Positions 52,701-64,000 of a stretch of DNA of 64,000 nucleotides are shown here, piece by piece (within the stretch, counting starts at the first letter, position 1; every line of letters begins with the position of its first letter). The notes under the pieces were generated by a model. The model saw nothing but the letters and a program-made list of their open reading frames with translations. It had not been told where the DNA came from and did not search any database. The DNA is from Dipetalonema caudispina. Lineage: Eukaryota > Nematoda > Chromadorea > Rhabditida > Onchocercidae. Location: assembly GCA_013365325.1 (NCBI GenBank), contig JABVXV010000071.1:124001-188000 (forward strand). Reading direction: 5' to 3'. A program made the translations under genes and the position numbers.

Positions 52701-53198
52701 GTAGGGATGTCATTTATGTTTGTTGATATATTTTTTATTTTTTTACTTTCGACGATCGTTTCCGCTGTGCACGGTAAAGATATATCTGAAAGAAGTAACT
52801 AAGTAAACATGGTGAAAACCATCAAATATAAATGCTCCAATTATTCTTCTTAACCATTCCTTCCTTCTTATTGGTGATGTATCCACCGAATATCGCAGCA
52901 CTGAATAACTACAAAAAACTTTTTAGTTACACAGCAATATAATAAAAGACAAAACATCAGTAGTGATATGTGAATAAGGCTTGACAATACTAACTATCTA
53001 CATTAGAATATAACATCGTTGGCAGTACAAAAAAAGTAGTAATGAACAATTCATTATAAGAAAGTACAGTTTACCAAGAACAGTCCCATTTGGAGTGATT
53101 TCATTAACGATAAAATCTGAATATAACGTTTTTATCGTACATTTCAGTTCATCTCGTCCACAGCTCATATATTCTATAATAAAGAAATCTTCCTCCAT
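49718..53198 (-). CDS. PUS7 homologue: tRNA pseudouridine synthase, TruD/PUS7 family
   Basis: Twelve exons (53198-53075, 52785-52610, 52523-52402, 52256-52149, 52076-51870, 51737-51544, 51439-51360, 51205-51068, 50907-50763, 50479-50410, 50280-50059, 49787-49718) give 551 residues. Motifs in order: TLYSDFIVNEI, then WPTDRPDYVHFTLCKENKDT. The catalytic loop GTKDRRALTTQRVSLYR (Asp nucleophile) is next. KPCKLGDLWGNRFKIIL, NYFGTQRFGS, LYVHAYQSLLWNKVV and the C-terminal ALEFSLPSGSYATIALREI follow. Family knowledge: PUS7 converts U to pseudouridine in tRNAs and some mRNAs. Two introns need GC donors (after 50410, AA|GCATGT, and after 50059, AAG|GCTACT) to keep the conserved frame. A TTATTTTCAG acceptor ends 3 nt before the ATG. 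It is divergent from the PLCXD gene. Confidence 0.95.
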
Positions 53199-53362
53199 TT
53201 CCTGAAAATAAGAGATATATCATTCTTACAGTTAAAAATATTAAAACAGCTACATATCGACAGCGCTATTAAATATATCTATCACTTATTCATGAGAAAA
53301 CTGGAAATTTTTGTATGATATGAATTAATTATTGAATGTGAAACTAATAACTTTTCGTTTAC

Positions 53363-53500
53363 CTTAATCTTATAAACATTGCCAAATTTCATAAATGTTT
53401 AAAGGAAATTCCGGAGGGACTTTAATGAAATAAATGAATATCATTCATTTACCTGATAGCACTGCAATCCTCCACAACCAAACCAAATGCTATCTGCCAC
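53363..53500 (-). other. Possible upstream exons of PUS7
   Basis: Two short minus-strand segments end in good donors and would join PUS7 exon 1 in phase 0. One is 53500-53453 (after CTACCAG, reading VADSIWFGCGGLQCYQ, donor GTAAAT). The other is 53392-53363 (MKFGNVYKIK, donor GTAAAC). They may be alternative 5' exons or untranslated leader. If PUS7 is trans-spliced directly at 53202 they are not used. Confidence 0.3.
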
Positions 53501-54021
53501 CTGGTAGCAAAAAAGCTAAATATTATGAAATACCTTAAATGTGAAGTTATATTTATATTATTTCAGATTGAACTATGGAAGATATGCAAATTTAGGTATT
53601 AATTAGTCATAGAGTTATGGGGAAGCTACTCGTAAATATTTCTCATTTATTGAAATAACTATATGGCATAGCTAATGTTTAAACAATGATTTTACTTCTA
53701 CAAATTTCTCTCATATATCGGTAACATTTATATGTGAATGACAGTTAATTGAATTATTGAATAAAAGAAAAAATGACCATGGCTACAACATTAAGTAAGG
53801 AATATCCATTAATAATAAATGGTAGCCAATACCCTTAAGCAATAAATGGATTGATGATTATCATTAAGATTACCTTGATATATAGATTGTATGCTTTCAA
53901 CGTGTCATTACTACTGGATCTGTTACATTATATAGGATATTGTTATTACTAAAGCAATAATGTTTTTTAGTTTTTCTTTATAGGATTGTATTGAAGAAAT
54001 TTACTTTGTTTTATACAAGAA

Positions 54022-55330
54022 ATGAAGAAAAAGTTAACAAGAACAGATGGAATGCAATGTAGCGGTGAATACTGGATGAGTAACTTGCCTCAGGAAGTTA
54101 CTGAGAGACCGCTTATTTGTATTGCTATACCAGGTTTTTGTTTACTAATTGAAAAATACTATGTTTTAAATTTTTGATAATCCAATAATAGTAATCTGTC
54201 CTTTAATCATCTATATTGTGGTAGATAACTACCAGTAGTAGTCATCATCATCATCTAACTAGAAGGATTGCAGCTAGATGCGCAAACTTATTTCGTACCT
54301 CACAATGCTTACTCTATATCCCAGAGCACTGGAAATACTTTGGTATCGATAATGGTGAATAAGCATTTAGAAAGAAAGCTGCCATTTTTAGAACTTGGTG
54401 GGGATTATTTTGTTAAATGCAAATATGCTGTTTCTACTTTGAGGTTCACATGATTCATTCACACAACCACTGTTTGATAAATATCCCGTAGCAAATGACG
54501 AAGGTCGACTTATCCGAGAAATTGGCCGATTCCGGATGGTTCGACGCTTCATCCGACGGTGGGCCACAACACAGCGATATTCAGTGGTTAAGCAACTTTA
54601 TGCCGGTGTACGTTACTTTGATATTAGACTCGCAGTACCATTACCTGCTAAATTAGATGAGGTACGTGTTCTGCATGCACTTTATGGTAGTTGCATTCAG
54701 CAACTTCTGTCACATATAAATGCTTTCTTGAATAATCATTCAAGAGAAATTGTCATTCTTGATTTCAATCATTTGTATAATTTTAACGATAGTGAGTATA
54801 TTAAATTTTTGGGGATGGTGGAAAGTGTGTTTGGTCAGAAATTATGTTTACGGGGAGAAGATGTAACTAAGATAAGTCTAGCTAGCATGTGGCAATCGGG
54901 TTATCAGGTGATAGCGATATCAGTAGCAGAAACAACAACTCATCGAAGTACATCTTGGATATGGGATTCTAGCTGTATTCTTAGTCCATATGCTAATGTG
55001 AGTCGAAATGATAAATTATTTAAATTTCTTGATCAAACAATGCGAGATCACAGACAAGGTACCAGGGATGTGTTTTTTGTAACGCAAGCAATTTTGACAG
55101 TAAAATGGTTTAATATCTTAATGCATCCATTTTCCACTCTTGAAAAAAGATACGCTTTGAAATGTACAAAAGAAGCCATCTCCTGGATTACGAATTTTGA
55201 CGAACCTTCTTATTTCAATATTATTATCTGCGACTTTATTGATTGTTTCGATTTTTGTAATATTGTTTTCACTCTCAACATGTCCTCCAGCAAAGATTTC
55301 CTTAACGCTAGTCTCCTCAGAAAGGAATAA
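54022..55330 (+). CDS. PLCXD homologue: PI-PLC X domain-containing protein
   Basis: Two exons (54022-54133 and 54444-55330) join in phase 1 to give 332 residues, typical of the PLCXD family. The catalytic histidine motif IPGSHDSFTQPL spans the intron. A second active-site region follows (YAGVRYFDIRL, VLHALYGSCIQQLL), then the Asp/His strand SREIVILDFNHLY. FFVTQAILTVKW and the closing FNIIICDFID complete the TIM-barrel-like X domain. No Y, PH, C2 or EF-hand domains are present, as expected for this family. Family knowledge: PLCXD proteins are small phosphoinositide phospholipases with poorly known roles. There is no signal peptide (MKKKLTRTDGMQCSGEYW). A long, nearly intronless second exon is unusual for this window. 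It is divergent from PUS7. Confidence 0.92.
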
Positions 55331-55465
55331 GGTATTCTTTGTTTATAGCCACTGAGTATATTTTCATAATATTTAGTTATTCTTATAATATCCTATCATT
55401 TATGGGTGGGATCTTTAGATATATATCTGTATATAGGAAATGTATATACAAAAATATATCTATGT

Positions 55466-55471
55466 AATAAA
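55466..55471 (+). terminator. AATAAA polyadenylation signal of PLCXD gene
   Basis: AATAAA in TATGTAATAAACACC, 136 nt after the PLCXD stop codon, is a plausible cleavage/polyadenylation signal. Confidence 0.5.
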
Positions 55472-58183
55472 CACCTGATATGTAGAAGATATCAGATGCG
55501 TGCTCGTTATCCTAACGTGTAAAGACGTCTTGATTTCGCTTTATTTTTTCACTTATTCTGTTTGAAACCCTTTAAATGAATTAATTGTTGTTAAAAACTC
55601 TTGACGAAGCTACCAGTTGGAGTTATTTACTGGTGAAGGTATGACAATACTAGTTTTATTTATGGAATGTGGTCAAGGATTGCTAACCTTAGAACATATA
55701 CCTTTCAAAATTCTTATGCTGAAGCAGTACAATTCCGTTATTTTTTTTTAAGTTTTGCGCGGTCTGATTGGTATAGGAATAACCGGTTATCTTCAAACCA
55801 ATCTGGGCTATCCTTGATTCATTCCAATGTACTAGTTTATGATTATAATTTCAGTTTCTTGTCTGTAGCAGCCAGCACATTTTGAAATGCTAGGAAGGTG
55901 TCTTTACGTTGTTAGTGAAAGATACCTATTGGTGCATTCAGAGTGTTCGTTGTGCATCCATGTAAATTTCATGAATTATTATTCTGTTCGTTGAAATTAA
56001 ACAGTAGGTAGTAGACTTAGTAAATCATTCGTACTTCATATTGTATTTTATCAAAAAAAAAGGTAGCAAAAGCAAAATTTTTAATGAGATACGATATCCA
56101 CAATTATTACGTTATCGATGTCGCTTGATTTCTCACCTGAAAGATTAAGGATGCATTTCCTCTTTCTATTTTGTCGACTTTCTATGCGTACTTGCATAAC
56201 TCGCGTGTGCATTGGTCACGATGGCTGAATTTGTATTTAAATTAGTTTTCATAATAAATTTTTTGTATCTTATTAGTAATGAAGATACATAAAAATTCGC
56301 CAACAATTTGTTTGACACAAATTGGAAATAAAAATTTATTGTATTGTTTTTAATTAATAAGCAAGTGTATAATGGTCAACAGCGCCAGAATAATTACCAT
56401 GGTAACGTATTACAAGTCAGCACTATCTGCCTTCAATGTCGTCAGCAGCTCATTTTTATCAATTTGCAGATTTCTTTATATCACATGTTAATAAATTTTA
56501 CTCTACATCAAGTATTTCCCCAATGTTTAGTGGATAATCTCGTTCCTGAAATATCATTCCAAGATTTGTTAACCTGTTATTCCTAATGTTACGCTTGTGC
56601 TGCTCAATCAGCAAACATTCAAAGCGCGAAGAGCAGTACCACGTTAAGAATGACGATTGCGGGAAATACTCCTGGTATTCCATTTCATTGTTAATTATCA
56701 GCTTGCTTCACGATCATTACTTATTGAAATGATATGAATAATCAATATTATTGAGAATAGCCCGCATAATTTACAAAATGAGCATGATAGAGATTCGTTA
56801 CAATTACTTACCTTCTTCAGTGAAAAAGAAAGAGGGAAAAAAAGTGATCGGGCGGCATTCTTCCCAAGATGATATGTTATAAAATACCTAAATCGGCTGA
56901 TACACGCAATCATCTCAAAGAATCAAGAAATCTTGTTTATCTGGATCTTAATTATGTCACCATTAAACACACATAAAATCTTGACTGTCGTGCAGTCCAG
57001 TTAGAATTTACTACAACTTTTTTTTTTTCTCTCAATCTTCCGAATTCAAAATGAAATGTTTTAAAAAAATTTTTTTTTAGTTTATTATGCAATAATCGTG
57101 ATAAATAAACGAAATTGATAGAGGTAACAAGTAGGTTGTCACGATTATGCTTGTTATATTGTTAAGTTTACAAGCATTCTAACTTGAGTTCAATAATTTT
57201 AGTGCATATTTCAGTGTACTGGTAGAGTTCTCTTTTTTTTTTTAATTTTTTTGTTGAATATCGAATTTTCTAAATTTGAAGAAGTCTTTTGTCAATAATT
57301 TAACAAACCATATTTATGCACAATTCTTATACCATTCAATCCCAAATAAATTCGAAATTTAAATAGATTAAAGGCTTGAAAAGTTAATGAAACTTTCTCG
57401 TTTTTTATCTACTGAAGATTTATAAGAAGTAAGGTAAACGGATAAGCATAATTATTTCCCTTAATGAAATAAAATTGATGTTGAACTAACGAGTAATGTA
57501 TATTATATGCAAAAGTTGGGAGCATTTCTTTCCTCTCATTTGTTTATAAAATAACTGCTTGCTGCTTCATTTAGTTTGAGTTAATTAATTTCAATTTGCA
57601 GGTTAAGGTCCCTAATTCTAGTTAACAATTATTCAGTATGAGTTGCTTTTTTTTTTTGTTTTTTACTATTTAACATCGAAAATGTCTTCAAATATAAGCA
57701 AGAAATCTTACAGTTCACTGATAGATCAATTTCAAACTTTTATCTTACACCTTCATTTGACAATCTCTTCCAAAAAAAAACCTGTTCAGTATTCATTAAT
57801 CCTAAATATTTACTGATTTTCATTCCATAAACTTTAATAATTTCCATTCTCAACATCTTTGAAAAATATTGGAGTTAAACAAAGTGTCCATTTATCTTCA
57901 ATATTTTATATATTTGCTGTAATCTTACATTATTTTATATTGTAATTTCTTTGCTAAAAACTTCATCACTTATATAGATAGGCCTTCCAGTTGCCTCTTT
58001 GCATTAGAATACGAAATCAGCTAAGTTGACATCTGTTAGCTGACATTGTAAATTGAAAAAAAAAAAAAGAGAAAACAATCCTTTTTTAAAATATTTTAAT
58101 GGAAGTTTTTTTTTTTTTCGAAGAATTTACATATTTTGTAAATGTAAAATCCAAGTATTATTTCATTAAAATGAAAAATTTAG
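55472..58183. other. No supported gene; should contain the RP2 5' exon
   Basis: AT-rich spacer between PLCXD and the first recognisable RP2 exon. The RP2 start (family members begin with Met-Gly and a palmitoylation Cys) was sought here but no convincing exon ending in phase 2 was found. Confidence 0.5.
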
Positions 58184-60633
58184 GGATAAAGAGAAACCTA
58201 ATCCAGCAGAATATCGTTTCACTAATCTTTATGGTGAAATTGCAATCAAATCAGATGGCCAAATTACCGGCGAGCAATTCAGTGTTGAAAAATGCAAAGT
58301 CAGTGTTCCCACATGTTAAAACTTATTTAGTGACAGTGATAATAAAAGGAAGCTGAAAAGAAAAAGACACTGTGAAACGAGAAAAAAAAAAGCTGGATAG
58401 AGTCAACCGGAAATCATTTCAGGAATGCTGCATCCTGTTACTTGATCACTTAGCTACAGTGAATATTGATGATTGCGAAGAATGCCTCATTGTTACTGGC
58501 CCATGCAAAGGAAGGTTAGGTAAAATCTTAACCATTTTCTCATATAATACCTTTCATACTCATATTTTTAATTGTGGTAAAATTTATTTCTTTCAAAAAT
58601 ATTTGAAATATTCCTAATCGAATGATTGCATCTTCGAAAAAAAAATGCATAACATGCGAGTATACATTCATCACGTATAATACATAAATCCGTTACGTCT
58701 TATCATAACGAATGAATGTAAAATCTATTTGAACCCTATGATAATTTCATAGCATTTTTCAAGTGCAAAAGTTTAGTGTGTTCATTCGGGATTGCAAGAA
58801 TACTACGCTGTTTACTATTTGTCAACAGTTTCGAAGTCGAGATTGCATTAACATTGATGTATTCTTATTTTGTACCACGAAACCGATCATCGAATCAAGT
58901 AAATTGATGCGATTTCGATCACTTGCTCTTTTTTATGACAAATTGGAAGGTTTTCTTTTCATTTCTCCTTCTTTTCTGAAACACATTTCTTTTTAATGTT
59001 GCGAAAAATTGAATTTTTCAAATTTTATAAATGAGGAAAGTTTTAATCCTTGGAGGGTAATCATAATAAACATTTGCAAGTTGAATCAGTTTGAATTCTA
59101 ACAGGTACCATATAAATGATACCATATTTTCAGAGCATATAATGAAGGCATCACTGAGCCCGTTCATTAACAATTGGTATAGTATACATGATTTCACACC
59201 TGAAGATGTTCCTAATTTTGAGATTTGTTTAACAGTAAGTTCTCGGTTGATATGTTAAAAAAAATACATCTTCTATGTAGCAATTGTTCTTCGTCCTACT
59301 CGTCCTCAAGATTCTTGGAACGAGAACTGCGGGATTATTTAATGGATCAATCCCTTGCTTCCCACATAACCAGATCTATTCCTCTATTCCAAATCACAAT
59401 GTTATTGCATACTCCAGCTCTATGACCTCAAAAGAATGTAAATTCGATTTTTACCCGAAACTTCCCGTTAACTGATTAACGTTGTTCTTCAAATTCGGAT
59501 AAAGTTCCTGACAGGTTTTCCATACTGAATAACACTCATACTTAAAGTTACATTCACTCATATCTCACAATCTTTATCTATCTTTAGCAAATGTTCTTTT
59601 ATTAGTAAACTAATGTTGGAATTTTGCTTTATATTTATTGCAGGAATACGACAATATTAAGAAAATGGATATGGTTAAAAATGTCGAATGCGTTAAATTT
59701 ATCCCTGAATTATCAGTTCTTCCACTGTATACCGTTGCAAATAAGATTACCGGCAAGGTTAGACAAATTGACCATCTTCAGTTACCGTATAAGATATTTT
59801 GGAGAAAATGATTATGTTAGCGCAGATATTGAGAATGAATTTTTCAGCTTTCAAGACATTTTCACAAATTTTTTAAAAATTTTCAAAGCTTTCGACAATT
59901 TTTTGATGTTATAGAAAATGCTTATCATATGTATGGAGCGAAATAACGAAAGTTTAGTATCATTTTATGGTCGCACATTGAAATTTTTGAGGGCAATATT
60001 AGCGCGTGGTGCAGAGCTTATCGCAACTAGAGATATGATAATTCGAAAAAGGGAACTTCCATCTTCGTTCGTTTTCAAGAAGTACGCCAAATCATCAGGT
60101 CAGTAAATTTCTATTACTATGTCTTTTATTTTATTCACTCTTGGATAAATGATGACAATAAATGTGCTAAATAAGCAAACCATCAAATAAGAAAATGATT
60201 TTAATAATGAATTTAATAAATTAAAATATCAAATAAATAGAAGCATAGTCACTCGAGACTATCAAAAATCGTCAATTTTCCCACTAATCAGACTACCCTA
60301 GGAAATTCAATTTTGGCAAGATACTAACAGGGAGTCATCGTGATGGTATTTAGATTAACTCTTTCTGTTGTTATTTAAATTAAGCTATTGTTCATTCTCT
60401 AACTGTAGATACTTTTACCTTTATACATACATTTTGCTGAGATTAAAAATCTGAAGTATGAAATAAATAATTCAGGTAGACTGATAACACTAGAAATAGC
60501 ATGGAATCGCGAACAAATCGAGGAAAGTGTCCGAATGATAAGCGATACGGTGGAAGTTGTGGAAGACCACGACTTCGAGGATCATCGGGCAAATCTTTAT
60601 CAATTTGCACAGATGCAAATTGATATTTGTTAA
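58184..60633 (+). CDS. RP2 homologue: RP2/XRP2, ARL3 GTPase-activating protein (5' exon missing)
   Basis: Eight exons (58184-58298, 58423-58514, 58777-58949, 59134-59234, 59644-59757, 59915-60098, 60476-60633, plus at least one unseen 5' exon) join in phase; the seven seen cover 312 codons. The TBCC beta-helix carries ITGEQFSVEKCKECCILLLD, TVNIDDCEECLIVTGPCKG and SVFIRDCKNTTL. CQQFRSRDC retains the Arg that acts as the arginine finger in RP2. SPFINNWYSIHDFTPEDVP links to the C-terminal NDK-like domain (SLVSFYGRTLKFLRAIL, GRLITLEIAW), which ends LYQFAQMQIDIC. Family knowledge: RP2 is the GAP for ARL3 and releases lipidated cargo into cilia. Nematode cilia occur only on sensory neurons, so expression there is likely. 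The first visible exon enters in phase 2 without a Met, hence the missing start. Confidence 0.93.
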
Positions 60634-63600
60634 CTGTAACTAATTGCGCCTTTTCATTTTATTTGTCGCTTTGTTTGATAAGTGAGAGAAATTTGTCAGT
60701 GAGACAAATATGCCATTTATACCAATTGAAATGCATTTGCACATTTTAAAAATGAATTTTTAAACAATTTAACTGCTGCACAATTCTAACCAGAAGAAAA
60801 TCAATGTAAGCATTATTTAATCAATTCATTCTCCCTGATTCCCTTTCCCGCTTTCTACTCTATAGCTCACAAAAATTCCAGACAGTAGTAAAATAGTTAT
60901 CTGATAACTTAGCTATAAAACCTCGTCAAAATGCCTCTGAACCTGTTGTGGTACATTTAATTTGCTACGTTTGATGCTTAAAGCTTAGAAAATGGATTCC
61001 TTTGTGCTTGGCTCTATATCTTATTTATGGCCTGAAATTACTACTATTTCATTGAATTGTTTACGAATGGATCGAAATATGGGAAGTGTGGTGGAAGAGC
61101 AAGATGAAGGAGGGAGCAAGAAGGGCGAAGGATTACTTCAATGGACAGCTGCAGAGTTGTATAACTATTGATAATCTCGTCAACGATTGTTTAAGCTTTT
61201 CACTTTAGTCTGACTTCAAGTCCATCTCATTTTATCATCATATATAACTGACCAATGCTAAACTATCTTTTGATGAATTTCATCTTTAATCTCTCCGTAA
61301 AAAAAGTGAATCGAACAACACTTTATTCTTATTCCTTCCCGGAAGAAGATCGAAGGACATTTAGTCTCTTTCCAAAAGATTGACTTGCTTATTGGATACT
61401 TTTGCCAATTAGTTCCGAACCAAATGTTTAATGGCCTAGCATCTCGCAACTTTTCACATCTATTTTGTTTTTGACATTCTTTCTCTCTTCACATCAGAAA
61501 ATACTACTCTTTCTATTAAGGAAAATTGTTATTTACTGGTACCAGTGGCATTTCCCATAATCGATTGTACCATTTAATGGGGTCTCATTTATACTCACTC
61601 ACTCTTTCGATCCATTCGAAATCATATTGCAGCTAATAGTTTTGAAAGAAATTGGTCTATTTTCAAAAATTTAAACTGTAAATTCAAAGTGAAACCTGAA
61701 ATTTTAAAATTTTGTGAAAAAAAAAATAAAATTTTTCCTTTTTTTTTTCTTGTTATTTGGACATAACAGTTTGATCATGAAAGTACTATTCTTATCATTT
61801 GTTTTTTTTTGTTTTGAAAAGCTTGTAAAAAGAAGATGGACATCTTAACAGATCTTATTAGTAATGAGAATAGTTATTTACTGGAATATATGAGGTTTAA
61901 ATTTCAAATTTCTAACAGGCTTAACAACATAGGCATGAAACAGACAGTGCTAATGTAATATCCCCGATCAACTTTATTCAACTCAACCAAAGCATACTTC
62001 AGGCAATTTACATGCAATCTCTGTTCATACTTCAAACAATCCATACGCAATCTCGACACGGATATTTCATTTAAAATTATCTCAATTGTGCAAATATCCA
62101 GAAATCGATAACCAGAAAACTGAAATTTCATTTTCATTTTTCCTCTATTCATTTGCATATTTTATGCTCTCATTCATTTCCACTTCTTTTTTTTTTTTTT
62201 TTTTTGATGAGAATATATATCAGCTATTCTATTATATTCTTGCTGTTTAATTGTTTTGAAGTTTCAGAACAGATTTGACTTTTTTATGGTTTAAATTGTT
62301 CAACAAAACTTGCAGTAAATTTGCTCGGAATAAGATTGAACAGTTGTAGTATGTTTACCCGTGGCATATTCAGTTTTTTTCATTTGTATAGAGAATATTT
62401 TCTTTTGCTTTTTCAAAATTTTTTTTAAAATGAATAAATTGATTCCTTTTCTTTTTTTTTTCTTGGAAAACTAAAGAAGTATATTCGGATGAGAGATTCG
62501 TTGAGTTGGAATTTCATCATGTCGAAAAAAGAATGGAAGTGAAAGCGTATTACTAGATTTTTCATCAAAATTCAATTAATCTCAAATATATGGTTAAAAA
62601 ATGCGACAAATTGACAATTTCATTTGCATAATTCGAAATCTGCTGCTCAATCTGTATCTATAGCGCTTCTTTCTCTCTCTTTTTTTTTTTTTTGCTACAA
62701 CTTTTAGAATATTCAACGAGTTGCACAGCAAAGAATTCATTTTTTTTAAGCTTTTTTCCTTTTCAAATTTTGTCTATATTAAAAGTACACTTGTAACAAA
62801 AGTACTTCTATTCCCTTCCATATGCTAATCTATTCTTCAAACCTAAAATACACTATATTTGTCTGCTATGGCCATCATCCCATTTCATATTTTTCCTTCC
62901 TTCTTTCGATTTGAAACGGATATTCTGTGAAATAGTTGAAATTAACTGGATTATAAAGGAAAAAGAAAAGATATATATATGTATATTCACAAATTAACTG
63001 TTTTATTGCTTTTCTTAACATAATTAATTTTACAAAAGCTTATCATTTCTGATCATATTGTCTCGACTAAACAAATTTATTTTATGAAATAAAAAAGAAA
63101 AATCGCTAAGTGCATAATCAAAAAAGGAAAATGAAATGAATTGATTCAGTTGTATACATTATGAATCGTTGTTAGAAGAGAAATCTATTTTATCTTAACT
63201 GGCGGCAGCAACTATTTTGTAAGAGAAGGGATTCGATCACCGAGAAACATGTTGTATTGCGATGTTACTACGAATTGTTAAGCTTTACATCCCTCTTGAA
63301 ATCATTAGATGATGACGTCATTAATTTTGATGAAAGTTGATTGCAAGGGAAATCCTTGTTCCATGGGAATATAGAGTCTAGAAAACAAAGTAAGTTGAGA
63401 GTTGTGTAGTAGTAACATTTAAATTTCCATTCAAATTCTAACTTCAGTTAACTTTGAGCACGTTATTTCGCTGAAATAAATGATAACATTGCTTCTTGCA
63501 GACAATCAACCTATTTAATTTAATAGGGAGAAAGAGAGGAGAAAAAAAGAGTGAGAGGGAAAGAAAAAAAAAAAAAAAAGAAAAAAAAAAAGAAATGGAA

Positions 63601-64000
63601 AAAGAGGAGAGGAATATAGGAAGATAATAGTTATGCTAAAGTTTGATACGAATATTCTCGTTTCTTGGCCTTGAAATGTTTTTGCGCTTCACGTGCCAAT
63701 CTTCCATATTGATCCTACTACGACTGAAGAATTTAGTTGAAAATATTCTCATCGTGTCTGTTTTTAAAAATTTATTCATTAAAGTTAATGTTCTCTCATT
63801 TCTCGTACATTATATGCATCAAGTTATACGATTTCGCATGAAAGGCATATTTGTTGCTGAATGCGATTTCTACATACCTTTTTCTAAATTAGTGAAATTG
63901 AGATACATCATACTTTATTGAGATATATTAGGTTAGTATTCTTTTGATTTCATGCAAAAATTAGATTTATTGCTGCATTGATGTGTTGCTTTTGCTTTAA
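60634..64000. other. No supported gene
   Basis: AT-rich with many T and A tracts (62186-62205, 62682-62693, 63559-63591). A minus-strand stretch near 63216-63280 (FLGDRIPSLTK then stop) could be a 3' exon but is too short to support. Open frames at 61258-61449 (minus), 61904-62158 (minus) and 63643-63921 (plus) lack splice context. A palindromic ATGACGTCAT (CRE-like) is at 63312-63321. Confidence 0.5.

Noticed and set aside
61258..61449. 63-codon minus-strand frame (MRDARPLNIWFG...)
   Set aside because: It has no splice context, and the plus strand is also partly open.
63643..63921. 92-codon plus-strand frame
   Set aside because: It is a Leu/Ile/Phe-rich translation of AT-rich DNA without signal-peptide logic, splice sites or homology.

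Overview
The window is nuclear DNA of a parasitic nematode, most likely a filarial or related spirurid worm. The evidence is the very AT-rich sequence, small exons split by 40-700 bp AT-rich introns, TTTTCAG-type acceptors a few bases upstream of start codons (as expected for spliced-leader trans-splicing), and a set of single-copy animal genes among nematode-type secreted proteins. There are no bacterial operons, rRNAs, CRISPR arrays or convincing tRNAs. Exon-intron models below were built by hand from splice signals, phase and protein similarity recalled from memory; no search was run.

Left part (0-20 kb). A very large minus-strand gene (13.15 to 1.38 kb) encodes a secreted Ser/Thr-rich protein with a Gly/Ser/Cys segment, a poly-Cys microexon and a Cys-rich C-terminal domain. 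Around it are several small, uncertain exon sets: a 3' exon at the left edge, a one-TM ORF at 13.4-13.6 kb, a three-exon gene at 16.2-17.7 kb, and a plus-strand exon pair at 19.9-20.1 kb.

Centre (20-40 kb). Translation factor eIF1A (minus) and the spliceosomal G-patch/KOW protein GPKOW (plus) diverge from each other. Next come a secreted Cys-rich protein and a small six-cysteine membrane protein (both minus). An OSGIN-type flavin monooxygenase-like gene (minus, nine exons) follows. The OSGIN gene lies between two arms of a roughly 480 bp near-identical inverted repeat. Each arm carries a copy of the same 95 bp terminal exon of an unrecognised gene.

Right part (40-64 kb). A 6.5 kb stretch is largely empty. 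It is followed by FBXO7 (ubiquitin-like, PI31-like and F-box domains with a proline-rich tail) and, 0.44 kb upstream on the same strand, the tRNA pseudouridine synthase PUS7; the two may form an operon. A PI-PLC X-domain (PLCXD) gene diverges from PUS7. An RP2 (XRP2) orthologue with TBCC and NDK-like regions comes next; its first exon was not found. The last 3.4 kb shows no supported gene.

The recognised genes are housekeeping functions: translation initiation, splicing, tRNA modification, ubiquitin ligation, ARL3/cilia traffic and redox growth control. The less ordinary features are the inverted repeat with the duplicated exon, at least three likely GC-AG introns in conserved genes, and several nematode-type secreted or membrane proteins that I cannot name.
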